Shown one piece after another: positions 42,052-50,468 of a DNA stretch of 64,000 nucleotides. The position numbers were made by a program, and so were the translations under genes. Each line of letters opens with the position of its first letter. The first letter of the stretch is position 1. The notes beneath the pieces are model-generated. The model ran no database searches and was not told where the DNA came from. It worked only from the letters and a program-made list of their open reading frames with translations. Source of the stretch: Croceibacterium_B sp963811255 (lineage in GTDB: Bacteria; Pseudomonadota; Alphaproteobacteria; Sphingomonadales; Sphingomonadaceae); the NCBI GenBank assembly GCA_963811255.1, contig CAWEQI010000003.1, positions 1,824,310-1,888,309 on the forward strand, read 5' to 3'.

Positions 42052-43241
42052 CAGCGACCGCCCCCGGGAGCCACCCGTTCCTGCACCGCACCGGCAAGTC
42101 TCGCCAGTTCTTGCGCATACCGGGTCTTGCGGGCCTGCTGGAAGATGAGCTTGCCGGCCTGCTGCCCCTGCATGATCGCGTCCTCGTACGGAAGGACGGC
42201 AAGCGACTCACACCCCAATGTACGCGCGGCGTCGTCCGGCCGCAGCGCACCGAACAGCTTCTTTTCGACCTTATTCAAGACTAGCCCGACCTTGTCGCGC
42301 CGCACGCCCACCGAACCGAACAGGTCAAGGCTCCTCTTCGCCTGACGCAGACTATGCAGCGACAGTTCGCTGACCAGCGCGATCAGATCGCATTCGGTGA
42401 GCAAGGACAGCGACCAATCCGTCCAGTTCGATGGCAGGTCGAGCACCACCAAGCCAAAATGCATGCGCAAGAATTGAATGGTGCTGAAGATGCCTTCGGT
42501 CGACACTGAGCCGAGTGGAAGAATTTCCTTCGGTGTCCCGAGCACCGAATATCCGTCTTTCCTCAACGCGATGGAGTTGACCAGGGCATCATCGAGCCGC
42601 TCGGTCGACTGCAGCAGATCAAGGATCGATCCGGCCTGCTCAACGGCAAGATATTCGGCTGCCGTGCCGAACTGGACGTCGAGGTCGACCAGCAACGGCG
42701 GCGCGCCGGTCCATTCGTCATCGGCCAGTTTGCCGATAAGTTGCGTCGCCGTCGTGGTCGCCCCGCAGCCGCCATTCGCCTTGACGACTGCGACCACCGG
42801 ACAAAGCGCGACACCGGTGTCGGCGTGCCGTGCCAGGACTTCGAGAACGATCTGGTTCAGTTCGGACTGGTCGAGCGGGAGGGACACGACGTCTGCCACC
42901 CCCTGACGGACAAGTGTCCTGACCAGGGCTACGTCCGGAGAAGAGATCGCGGCGATTATCGGCAGATCGGGACGATCGGCGATCACTTCGATCAGGCGGG
43001 CGATCGAGCTGCGTTGGTCCGGACGCACTTCCACGACAGCGACTTCGATCCCGGCCAGTTCGTCCTTGGGCAATGCCTCGCTCGAGTAGATCGGATGGAT
43101 GTTCGTCGGGACACCGCCGATGCCCGTCTCGGCCAGCGCGAAGCCGGCCAAGTATTCGGGCGAGACGAAGATGCCGGCCGAAACGGTGCCGGACTGCCTG
43201 ATCGCCCAACCTTCGGACAACATTAGTTCCTGAGTACCCAT
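42051..43241 (-). CDS. cpaE: pilus assembly protein CpaE/TadZ
   Basis: This is a 396-residue MinD/ParA-like ATPase that localises the Tad apparatus. The N-terminal 130 residues resemble an atypical receiver domain (VVEVRPDQRSSIARLIEVIA). Then VVKANGGCGATTTATQLIGK holds a deviant Walker A, PLLVDLDVQFG the Walker A' Asp, and LVVLDLPSNWTDW Walker B. It lies between the TadE genes and cpaF, as usual. Confidence 0.92.
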   Translation of the reverse strand: MGTQELMLSEGWAIRQSGTVSAGIFVSPEYLAGFALAETGIGGVPTNIHPIYSSEALPKDELAGIEVAVVEVRPDQRSSIARLIEVIADRPDLPIIAAISSPDVALVRTLVRQGVADVVSLPLDQSELNQIVLEVLARHADTGVALCPVVAVVKANGGCGATTTATQLIGKLADDEWTGAPPLLVDLDVQFGTAAEYLAVEQAGSILDLLQSTERLDDALVNSIALRKDGYSVLGTPKEILPLGSVSTEGIFSTIQFLRMHFGLVVLDLPSNWTDWSLSLLTECDLIALVSELSLHSLRQAKRSLDLFGSVGVRRDKVGLVLNKVEKKLFGALRPDDAARTLGCESLAVLPYEDAIMQGQQAGKLIFQQARKTRYAQELARLAGAVQERVAPGGGR

Positions 43242-43266
43242 TGCTCAATTGTTTCCATCATAGCGA

Positions 43267-43893
43267 TCAGTTTGATACCGTGCCTTCGCCATCTTCCATC
43301 GAAAGAGTATAGCTGACGTTCGGCAAACCGATACCTCCACTATAGATCAGCCCCATCCAGGGACTGTATGTCATGTCCTGCAATCGAACCGTGACGAGAG
43401 GCGCGATCTGCATTCCGCCGGGATCGCCGGCATAGCCTACTCCCGAACCTCGATATTCGACGACCAGGTTGCCGGCGGTGATCGCCGGCTCGATCCCTTG
43501 CATTCGTGTCAGGATCCGGTCGAATGCGTCGGCGTCGTAGCCGGGCGGATTCGGCAGGTCCGTGCTGTTCTGCTGCGTGCAGCCGGTGCTGTCGCAGGTG
43601 ATCAGCCCGAGGGCGGACGCGGGAATTACGTCGCCCTGGTTCAGCGTGACTCCACCGTAAGTCTGACCCACGTACTCCTGGGTAGAAAGGTTTTGGGCCA
43701 CCGGATTGGTCACCACTGCCAGCCTCGCACCGTACTGTGTCGCCTTTTGCGCCATGTTCATCCGCCAGGCATACCCGGCAACGTCGATCATCCCGAACAC
43801 CAGCAGCAGGAAGAGCGGAAGCACGACGACGAACTCGGCGGCCGTCGCAGCACGGCAGTCGCGCCAGAAACGGTGAAGCAGTGAACCGTTCAT
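43267..43893 (-). CDS. tadE: TadE-like pseudopilin
   Basis: This is a 208-residue protein: a short basic leader (HRFWRDCRAATAAEF) with prepilin-like A-x4-EF cleavage region, a hydrophobic helix VVVLPLFLLLVFGMIDVAGY and a periplasmic domain containing a CDSTGC cysteine pair. This is the TadE family pattern. ATG 43893 is chosen since the upstream open frame is a shadow of the next gene. Stop-start overlap with the second TadE gene. Confidence 0.85.
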   Translation of the reverse strand: MNGSLLHRFWRDCRAATAAEFVVVLPLFLLLVFGMIDVAGYAWRMNMAQKATQYGARLAVVTNPVAQNLSTQEYVGQTYGGVTLNQGDVIPASALGLITCDSTGCTQQNSTDLPNPPGYDADAFDRILTRMQGIEPAITAGNLVVEYRGSGVGYAGDPGGMQIAPLVTVRLQDMTYSPWMGLIYSGGIGLPNVSYTLSMEDGEGTVSN

Positions 43894-44435
43894 ATCCCGA
43901 CCACCACCGCCTGTTGCTTGGCAAACAGTTTGAATGTGCCCGGAAAGCCGGCCATGGCCCCGAACAGTGATGGATAATTCGGTGTGCCGATGACCGTCAC
44001 GACCGGGGCGTAGCCGTCGTTCAGGTAGATGCCCGAAAGGTTCAGCGTCGCCACGTCGACGCAACTGTAGCTGACCGCCACCTGACCGTCTTGCCACCCG
44101 TTGACCAGCAAGGGAGCGCTGCCGGCGAGATTGCCGTAACGGGCGAGGTTCGAAACGTCCGTTCGCACCGTCGCCAAGGTGCTGCCATCGCCACTGGGGA
44201 GCGCGGTATCGCCGGTGGTGGCGGTGCAGCCGAAGTCCGACAGCGGCTGGCGCGAGGCCCAGCGCGCGGCATCGCGAACGCTCTTGAACACCTCGTGCTC
44301 GGTGTACATGAAATATCCCGCCTCGACGGTGGCGAAAAGCATGAATGTTGCCAGCGGCAGGATCAGCACCATTTCGGCCGCCGCGACGGCGCGGCAGTCA
44401 CGCGCGAACCTGCGGAGGAACGCGAGTCGGGTCAT
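43890..44435 (-). CDS. TadE/TadF-like pseudopilin
   Basis: This is a 181-residue pseudopilin-type protein. RRFARDCRAVAAAEMVLILP gives the basic leader and AAAEM prepilin-type junction, followed by a hydrophobic stretch and FKSVRDAARWASRQPLSDF, typical of TadE-family proteins. Two Cys (C in FGCTATT and SYSCVDV) may form a disulfide. It overlaps both neighbours by four bases, so three TadE/G proteins are translated in series. Confidence 0.83.
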   Translation of the reverse strand: MTRLAFLRRFARDCRAVAAAEMVLILPLATFMLFATVEAGYFMYTEHEVFKSVRDAARWASRQPLSDFGCTATTGDTALPSGDGSTLATVRTDVSNLARYGNLAGSAPLLVNGWQDGQVAVSYSCVDVATLNLSGIYLNDGYAPVVTVIGTPNYPSLFGAMAGFPGTFKLFAKQQAVVVGI

Positions 44436-46039
44436 TTGACCAGGTACGGCTTGTCGCGACGGATCACCGCAGCGGCGCCGCCGTCGTTGTTACCCAGCTC
44501 GTTGACGCTAACCACCTCGACGTAGACTTCCTGCTGCGATGTACGGGTGCGATTGGCCGAAGGCTGGACAAGGAACATGTTCATCCACTTGACGACGGGC
44601 ACGTTGGTCGAATTGCCATTCACGCTGTTGGCGGTGCAGTTGACGACGGCGACCGGCACGGTCCGGCGATCGATACCCCCGGCACCCGGATCGATTCCCG
44701 CGTGACCCGGATATGGCTCGTTATAGTCATAAAAGGATTTGGCACCCTGGGTTTCGGCTACTCTTTGGTCGCCGATTTTGGCACCGGTGACAGAGTCGAA
44801 GACGTATTCTTCGTGCGCTGCCTCCCAGCGATAGACCTCATAGCGAGTGGCAGTTGTCGGATCGACGGTGTTGCCATCGACATCCTTCATGTCCGTGATA
44901 TTTTTCCACGCGAAGCCCGGATAGTTCACCGCAAAGTAGGTGTCCCGATCCCAGTTGCCGTCGCCGATTTTGTCGTTGCCGGTGTAACTGGCGCAATCGC
45001 CGGCCGATGAAACGGCGTGGCAAATGTCGCGCGGAAAGCCCATGGCCGTCGGGGTAACGAGCGGCTTGCGAGTAGTCGGGTCGGGCAAATACTGCGTGGT
45101 GGGCAACTGCCAACCGTTTGGACCGATGTTGAATTTGGTCGCCGTGGAGCTGCGGATCAAGTCCTTCACGGCGTTGAGTGAGGACGAGCAGTCCCCGCCT
45201 GTCGGGCAGGAGCCGCCGCCGGGGCCGGTGGAATCATAAATGTCGAAACGGGTGTTCAGCGCATCGGTCACGGGCGTGTCAGCGCCGGTCTTGGTGTCGA
45301 CGCCGGACTGGGGCAAGCACTTACCGGGCGGCGAGTCCCACCCGAGCGCCTCCTTCAGGTCCACCAGCGGATTGCCGGAAGAGGAGGCGTTGACGTCAAG
45401 ATAACCGAAATTGCCTGGAGCCCACGCCCCGCCGCCCGATCCGACGCTGACCAGCTTGATGCCATCACCAACATAACTGCTACTGAAACTTGGGTCGCTA
45501 GCCTCGTTGGGATTGCACATCATCACCGGCGGCACGTTGCACAGGGCGCTGCCCATGCCCGCGGTAGCCGCCGCGCCGATCGCCTGCGACATCACCAGGC
45601 CGACGATCGGGGTCAGCGCGAACTTTGCCTGGCGGGATTCGATCGTGACCTTGACGAATGAGGCCGAGGCCGATTTCGCGGTGTCGCTAAACGCGTTGGT
45701 GTCGGCCTCCGCATCGCTGCGGTTGTCGTAGAACACGACCGACGACACGGCGAGCGTTGCGGCCTTGCCGTCGCTCGCCATGACCGTGCTGTTGCTCACC
45801 AGATCGCTCGCCGCGGCGGTGGCTTCGTCCATCGCCGTGTCGGTTCCCGAAAGCTGGGTGGCGGCGGCGAGCGCCGCCTGGTCGGCGGCGTTCTGCACTT
45901 CGGTATCGAGCGACGCCATCTGCGCAAAGTCGTAAGCCACACCGGCGAGCCCGACGATCGGCACAAGCAGCAAGGTGTACGTCGCGGCGATCGCCGCGCT
46001 CTCGTCCTTCAGGAAATCGCGGAGAAACTTCCCCGGCAC
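44432..46039 (-). CDS. tadG: TadG-like pilus assembly protein
   Basis: This is a 535-residue protein. N-terminal FLRDFLKDESAAIAATYTLL and hydrophobic LLVPIVGLAGVAYDFAQM match the TadE/G-like (DUF2134) anchor; QNAADQAALAAATQLSG is the usual following segment. The large Thr/Ser/Gly-rich periplasmic part has Cys pairs (PPVMMCNPNE, GGGSCPTGGDC, FPRDICHAVSSAGDC) and no complete von Willebrand metal site that I can see. It probably anchors or caps the pilus machinery. First of the trio tadG-tadE-tadE. Confidence 0.85.
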   Translation of the reverse strand: MPGKFLRDFLKDESAAIAATYTLLLVPIVGLAGVAYDFAQMASLDTEVQNAADQAALAAATQLSGTDTAMDEATAAASDLVSNSTVMASDGKAATLAVSSVVFYDNRSDAEADTNAFSDTAKSASASFVKVTIESRQAKFALTPIVGLVMSQAIGAAATAGMGSALCNVPPVMMCNPNEASDPSFSSSYVGDGIKLVSVGSGGGAWAPGNFGYLDVNASSSGNPLVDLKEALGWDSPPGKCLPQSGVDTKTGADTPVTDALNTRFDIYDSTGPGGGSCPTGGDCSSSLNAVKDLIRSSTATKFNIGPNGWQLPTTQYLPDPTTRKPLVTPTAMGFPRDICHAVSSAGDCASYTGNDKIGDGNWDRDTYFAVNYPGFAWKNITDMKDVDGNTVDPTTATRYEVYRWEAAHEEYVFDSVTGAKIGDQRVAETQGAKSFYDYNEPYPGHAGIDPGAGGIDRRTVPVAVVNCTANSVNGNSTNVPVVKWMNMFLVQPSANRTRTSQQEVYVEVVSVNELGNNDGGAAAVIRRDKPYLVK

Positions 46040-46055
46040 AAGGACATACTCCTTC

Positions 46056-46346
46056 TCAGGACCCGCCTGATCCAGAAGTGCCGGCGGTAGTGGACTCCTT
46101 CGGAGGCTGCTTGACTGTGTCGCTGCGGTTGCGCTGGATAGCGGCCGCGACTGTATCGCCGCTCGTCGCCGGCACGGCGGTATCGTACTGGGGATCGGGG
46201 TCGATCACCTGCGCCGCAAACGTCTGCCGACTCGCTTCCCCGAAATTGTCGGCCACGGGGTTGGCGTACTGGTCCGCCGTCGCGCAACCCATCACCGCCA
46301 GCGTCGCCAGGCCAATGGCCGCTCTGCAAACTGCCCTAGTATTCAT
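46056..46346 (-). CDS. small lipoprotein in Tad locus (CpaD position)
   Basis: This is a 96-residue protein with signal peptide and lipobox (IGLATLAVMGC, C21), then a low-complexity, Asp/Thr/Ser-rich tail ending GTSGSGGS. It sits between the secretin gene cpaC and tadG, where larger CpaD/RcpB proteins normally occur. The start overlaps the cpaC stop by 11 bases. It may be a reduced CpaD equivalent or pilotin for the secretin; no family motif is recognised. Confidence 0.65.
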   Translation of the reverse strand: MNTRAVCRAAIGLATLAVMGCATADQYANPVADNFGEASRQTFAAQVIDPDPQYDTAVPATSGDTVAAAIQRNRSDTVKQPPKESTTAGTSGSGGS

Positions 46347-47850
46347 AGCCGTCCCCTTTCGCGGATGCCGCCAGCGCCGGCTTGACCGCCGGCAGTTCGC
46401 CGCCGCTGGCCGAGGTCTGCGGATTGGCGGCGCTCGCCGGGGCCGCTGAAACGGCAGGCGCGTTGGGCGCCTGCGGCAGCGGCTTGGGGTGACCGCTCGT
46501 GCCCAACAACACGGCATCGGCCGCGTTCGGATCGGTCAATTCGTCGGTCGGCAGGCGAACCTGGCCGGGCTTGATCGGCGCCACCAGGTGGGGCGTGACG
46601 ACGATCAGCAGTTCGGTCTCGCCCTTCTGGAACTCGGTCGAGCGGAACAGCGCGCCGATGATCGGCAATGAGCCGAGCACCGGCAGCTGCTTGATCGTGG
46701 TCCCGAAATCGCGCTGCAGCAGACCGGCGATGGCGAAGCTTTCGCCGTCGCGCAGCTCCAGCGTGGTGCTGGCGCGGCGCGTGCGCAGGCCCGGGACGGT
46801 GATATTGCCCACCGTGAGCGAAGCGGCGGGATCGATCGCACTCACTTCAGGCTGGACGAGCAAGCTGATAGTCTTGTCGCTCAAAACCGTCGGCGTGAAG
46901 CCGAGGCTCACACCGAACGGCTTGAACTGGACGGTGATCGCATTGTTGTTGCCCGCCCCGCCCCCGCTCTGCGCGACCGGGACCGGAAATTCACCGCCGG
47001 CGAGGAACGAAGCGGGCTGCCCGGAAAGGGCGACCAGCGTCGGTTCGGCCAGGGTCTTGGCGAGCCCCTTGGTCTCCATCGCGTTGAGAATTCCGGTAAG
47101 GGTGAGGCCGCCGATCGAGAATTGGTTGCGGAATATGCCGAAGGTGTCGGTGATCGAGAGCAGCTTCATCAGGCCCTGGCCGGTCGCGGGGTCGGGCACC
47201 AGCTGCGATCCGCTGCCTGTCACGGAGTCGAATTTGCTTCCGATGGCGGACGAACTCACGCCGACATTCACGCCCGAATCGCGTTTCACTTCGGCGAAGC
47301 GGACCTCGAGCATGACCTGCTGGCTCGAGCCGACGGTCAGCAGATTGACGACCTTGTCGCCGGCAAAGGTGTGCGCCAGCTGCACCGCGCGATCGACCGC
47401 GCCCGGATCGCTTACCTCCCCGCTGAGCACGATCGAATCGTTGGACAGGTGCGCGTCGATCTTCTGCCCCGGCACCAGCTTGGCGAGTTGACCGCGCAGA
47501 CCCTGCACGTCGGGGCCGACATCGATGTCGATCACCGACAGCACGGCGCCGGCCGAATCGTACAGCGTCAGGCTGGTGGTGCCCATCTTCTTGCCGAGCA
47601 CGTAAAGCGAATTCGACGTCAGCGGCAGGACGTCGGCCACATCTTCATTGCCGACCATCGCCTTGGCGATGGGATGGTCGATCGAGACGACCTGGCTCTT
47701 GTTGAGCGGCACCTCGAGCGTCCCCGCGTGGAGGAACTCGGGCGGGGTGAAGGCCTTCTGGGCGCTCGCCGGAGAGGCCGCCGCGACAGCAAGCCACAGC
47801 GCCCCGGCGAAGCCGGCCGCGAGGCGGCGAGAAGCGGCGTCAGTACCCAC
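46336..47850 (-). CDS. cpaC: Tad secretin CpaC/RcpA
   Basis: This 504-residue outer-membrane channel subunit has a signal peptide (AAGFAGALWLAVAAASPASA), an N0-like/BON region (PLNKSQVVSIDHPIAKAMVG, IDAHLSNDSIVLSGEVSDPG), and the C-terminal secretin domain with EPTLVALSGQPASFLAGGEF, SFAIAGLLQRD and TELLIVVTPHLVAPI. A proline/alanine-rich tail follows. It overlaps cpaB by 11 bases. It forms the exit pore for the Flp pilus. Confidence 0.94.
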   Translation of the reverse strand: MGTDAASRRLAAGFAGALWLAVAAASPASAQKAFTPPEFLHAGTLEVPLNKSQVVSIDHPIAKAMVGNEDVADVLPLTSNSLYVLGKKMGTTSLTLYDSAGAVLSVIDIDVGPDVQGLRGQLAKLVPGQKIDAHLSNDSIVLSGEVSDPGAVDRAVQLAHTFAGDKVVNLLTVGSSQQVMLEVRFAEVKRDSGVNVGVSSSAIGSKFDSVTGSGSQLVPDPATGQGLMKLLSITDTFGIFRNQFSIGGLTLTGILNAMETKGLAKTLAEPTLVALSGQPASFLAGGEFPVPVAQSGGGAGNNNAITVQFKPFGVSLGFTPTVLSDKTISLLVQPEVSAIDPAASLTVGNITVPGLRTRRASTTLELRDGESFAIAGLLQRDFGTTIKQLPVLGSLPIIGALFRSTEFQKGETELLIVVTPHLVAPIKPGQVRLPTDELTDPNAADAVLLGTSGHPKPLPQAPNAPAVSAAPASAANPQTSASGGELPAVKPALAASAKGDGYEY

Positions 47851-48733
47851 GGCGAACCTCGTACTCGGTCGGCGACACCTTGCGGTAGATGGTCATGGTC
47901 GGGCCGTGATAGGCCGGTTGCGGCGGCGGCCCCGCCTGCGCCACCTGCGGATGCGGGCGGGCCGGCGCGGCAGCATGTTCGCTGCGCCCGGCGATGTAGA
48001 GGTGACCGCGCGAAAGATCGCGCTGCGTCACCGTGCGATAATCCGCGTCGAACGTCTGCGAGGCGACGTTGCGCAACGCCAGGCTGAGCGTGCCGAGCTC
48101 GCGCGCCAGCGCCAGTTGCTGCGCGCCGTGCGTATCGACTTCGAGCGTGGCGGTCTTGCCCAGCGACGGCTTGGTAGCGGAGTCGCTGGCGGTCTGGTCG
48201 ATCGCCAGCACGGGGACGGCTTCCATCAGCACGTCGGTCATCTTGTCGTTCCCCTGGGTGGCGTTGCCGGGGATTTGCCGCGTGAGCAGCACGTCGACCG
48301 AATCCCCCGGCCGGACGAACCCGCTGACCCCAGTGACCGCGGTTACCGGAACCGAGACGGCGAGCATGCCCTCGGGAAGATTCGCGGAGAGCGTCGCGCG
48401 GCCGTTGGTGCCCGAGACGCGCGAGGCGAGGATCGGCTCGCCGGCGACGATCGGGCGCAGCGCCACGCGGTGGTTGAGCGCGTCGGTGAGATTGGCGAAC
48501 GAGCCCGACGGAACGCTTCCGGCCGGCCAGTCGGTCATAGTCACGTTGGTGTTGGTCAGAGGCTTGCCGAACTCGATCGGCTGGGTAGCGACGGCGACCT
48601 TGGTCAGGCGCGTCTGCTTGACGACGGCCTTTTGCTGGGCGTCGTAACCCGAGAAATAAGCATTGGCGAGGTACACGGCGATCAAGCCGATGAATATCGC
48701 CACGCCTAGAATGATGGCGTTCTGCCGGTTCAC
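47840..48733 (-). CDS. cpaB: Tad pilus assembly protein CpaB/RcpC
   Basis: This is a 297-residue periplasmic/outer-membrane associated protein. An N-terminal membrane anchor (NAIILGVAIFIGLIAVYLAN) is followed by a SAF domain (VAVATQPIEFGKPLTNTNVT and VAGEPILASRVSG) and the RcpC segment GVSGFVRPGDSVDVLLTR. The first assembly gene after flp. It works with the CpaC secretin. Confidence 0.93.
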   Translation of the reverse strand: MNRQNAIILGVAIFIGLIAVYLANAYFSGYDAQQKAVVKQTRLTKVAVATQPIEFGKPLTNTNVTMTDWPAGSVPSGSFANLTDALNHRVALRPIVAGEPILASRVSGTNGRATLSANLPEGMLAVSVPVTAVTGVSGFVRPGDSVDVLLTRQIPGNATQGNDKMTDVLMEAVPVLAIDQTASDSATKPSLGKTATLEVDTHGAQQLALARELGTLSLALRNVASQTFDADYRTVTQRDLSRGHLYIAGRSEHAAAPARPHPQVAQAGPPPQPAYHGPTMTIYRKVSPTEYEVRRGY

Positions 48734-48753
48734 ATGCGCCCCCGATCAAGAAA

Positions 48754-48779
48754 TGGCGGCCGGAGAACTCCGGCCGCCA
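48754..48779 (-). terminator. attenuating terminator between flp pilin and cpaB
   Basis: TGGCGGCCGGAG-(2-nt loop)-CTCCGGCCGCCA is a perfect 12-bp stem. On the minus strand it is followed by a TTTCTTG tract and sits in the 55-base gap between the pilin stop and cpaB start. It should reduce transcription into the assembly genes and favour a high pilin level. Confidence 0.8.
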
Positions 48780-48788
48780 CGACGCAAC

Positions 48789-48995
48789 TTACGGATTAGC
48801 ACAAGTTCCGCTGGGCGGATTGGTGCTGCAATCGGACAGGTAATTCGCCTTCGTACTAAGAGCGGCACTGATGTGGCCGCCCAAGTAATAGGCGCCGGCA
48901 GCGATGCTGGCGCCGATAAGTGCCAACAGCAGGACGTATTCGGACGCCGCGACGCCCGAATCATCGCGAATGAAATCACGGAAGAACTTGGTCAT
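48789..48995 (-). CDS. flp: Flp family type IVb pilin
   Basis: This is a 68-residue major pilin precursor. The leader MTKFFRDFIRDDSG ends in Gly, followed by VAASEY, which is the exact Flp processing motif G/x4-E-Y; the helix YVLLLALIGASIAAGAYYLG follows, and a short C-terminal part with a CSTNPPSGTC Cys pair. ATG 48995 is chosen over an upstream ATG because of the standard leader length. First gene of the Tad operon. Confidence 0.95.
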   Translation of the reverse strand: MTKFFRDFIRDDSGVAASEYVLLLALIGASIAAGAYYLGGHISAALSTKANYLSDCSTNPPSGTCANP

Positions 48996-49604
48996 CGTAA
49001 AAACCCCCAATTCGCGCGCCGCTACAATCGGCACCGGCGCGCTGATTTCCATGGACGGGCCCCGGCTTCTATTTCCGGTTGGCCTGCCTCCGCGAGATTG
49101 CCGGGAACCGGCGCGACCTCTGCCTGTTTACGGAGTTGACAGCGTCGACCCCCTGCAGACCCCTTGGAGACGGGGATAAGAGTCATGCGCTTTCCCTTTT
49201 TAGTCAACATACATTTGGAGCGGCCGTCCTATTTCGGGATGGCGGTAATTTTAAACCTATAGTTCAGTTACTTGGCTGAACCCCAAATCTCCCTTTCGTC
49301 AACATTTGCGGTTAACAGAACAGGTTCGGAGTTGCTGCGGTGCCACGAATCGGGCGGCGGTGCAGGGGCTTGTAATCGGACGGATTCTTTCCCTCCGGTT
49401 TGCCCGAGGGCGATCGCATTTGGCCGTCGAACGATCTTCTCCCCTCCCGTTTGCGGGAGGGGGTCATCAGCAATGGTGATGAAGCTTCACAGGCGATGGC
49501 CCTCCTGTTTACGCAATGCTAACCATGTTGAAGGATGAAGGGCCGGCGCTTCCGCGGACGGGCAATTGCGCCTATCCGTGACGAATTGCCCAATGGGGTG
49601 CCGT
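48996..49604. other. intergenic region upstream of flp
   Basis: About 600 bases without a supported gene. It must contain the flp promoter; the leader has lower GC content than the genes. A small inverted repeat GTTCAG-N8-CTGAAC is at 49262-49281, and a REP-like palindrome at 49441-49462. No convincing -24/-12 or other promoter match could be assigned by eye. Confidence 0.6.
49441..49462. repeat. REP-like palindrome, second locus
   Basis: CCCCTCCCG-TTTG-CGGGAGGGG is a perfect 9-bp palindrome with a 4-nt spacer and is preceded by TCT. It is the same element type as 17245-17266 (CCCCTCTCG-CTTG-CGGGAGGGG), about 32 kb away, also in an intergenic position. Confidence 0.7.
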
Positions 49605-50423
49605 ATGATCGACCGCCGCGACCCTGCCATTCTGGCCCGTGCCGTTTACGGCCGCCTAGCGAGCTATTTCGTCGCCTCGACGCGGCGGATCGTCAGGGCG
49701 CTGGACCTTCGCATGGAGCCGATCGTCGGCGCCTGGGCGGCGCTGTTGCTGCTGGCGACGGAACTCAAGATCGCCGACGCACCCACGCCTCCGCACTCCC
49801 CGGCCGAAGCGCTGGCGATGGGATTGCCGTTCCTGCTGCTCGGCGCCGCGCCGGTGCTCGGGTACCGCATCGCGACCGCTCTGGCAGCGCGCTCGCCCAC
49901 GCCGCAGCAGCCCTCCATCCGCCTGGCGCGCTTCGGGAGCTGGCGCGAGGCGGACGCCGTCGACCGACGGCGCGGCCGGATCGCCGGCCCGGCCGGTTTC
50001 CTGGTTTCGCTGATCGTCGGCCTGCTGGTCAATGTCCCGGTCCGCAGCCTCCAGTTCCTCGCCATCGTGCCGGCGGTGACGCCCGCCGATCCGTATTGGG
50101 CGCAAGTCCTTGTCGCGGCCTTCACGCTTCATGCGGCGGCGATGAATTTTCTCTACATGGTCTGCTTCGTGATGGCGCTGCGGACCAAACCGCTGTTCCC
50201 GCGCGTGCTGCTGCTGGTGTGGCTGATCGACCTCGCCAGCCAGGGGCTGATCGCGTCGGCCATAGCCGGGACCGGCCTGCCGCCCGATCTGACGCAACCG
50301 CTGATCGCAACGCTCAAGGAAAATCTGGCCGAAGTGCTACTCTCCATGACGCTGTGGCTGCCTTACCTGCTGGTGTCCGACCAGGTGAACCTGCTGTTTC
50401 GCAACCGGGTGCGCGTCGCCTGA
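49605..50423 (+). CDS. DUF2569-like membrane protein
   Basis: This is a 272-residue protein with about five to six hydrophobic segments, for example IVGAWAALLLLATELKIADA, AGFLVSLIVGLLVNVPVRSL, and a C-terminal LLSMTLWLPYLLVSDQVNLL that resembles the end of DUF2569 proteins (WIPYFLVSxRV). ATG 49605 follows GGGGTG; earlier in-frame starts exist at 49593 and 49566 (TTG). Function is unknown. It stands alone between the Tad locus and minus-strand glycosyltransferases. Confidence 0.6.
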   Translation: MIDRRDPAILARAVYGRLASYFVASTRRIVRALDLRMEPIVGAWAALLLLATELKIADAPTPPHSPAEALAMGLPFLLLGAAPVLGYRIATALAARSPTPQQPSIRLARFGSWREADAVDRRRGRIAGPAGFLVSLIVGLLVNVPVRSLQFLAIVPAVTPADPYWAQVLVAAFTLHAAAMNFLYMVCFVMALRTKPLFPRVLLLVWLIDLASQGLIASAIAGTGLPPDLTQPLIATLKENLAEVLLSMTLWLPYLLVSDQVNLLFRNRVRVA

Positions 50424-50468
50424 TGCCGATTGCCCTCGTTCAAATCCCTAGTCGGATGAGCCAACAAT

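Noticed and set aside
40681..42345. Long open frame (554 codons) on the plus strand opposite cpaF
   Set aside because: It is antisense to the clear cpaF and cpaE genes. Such long antisense frames are typical of GC-rich genes, and the translation has no domain pattern.
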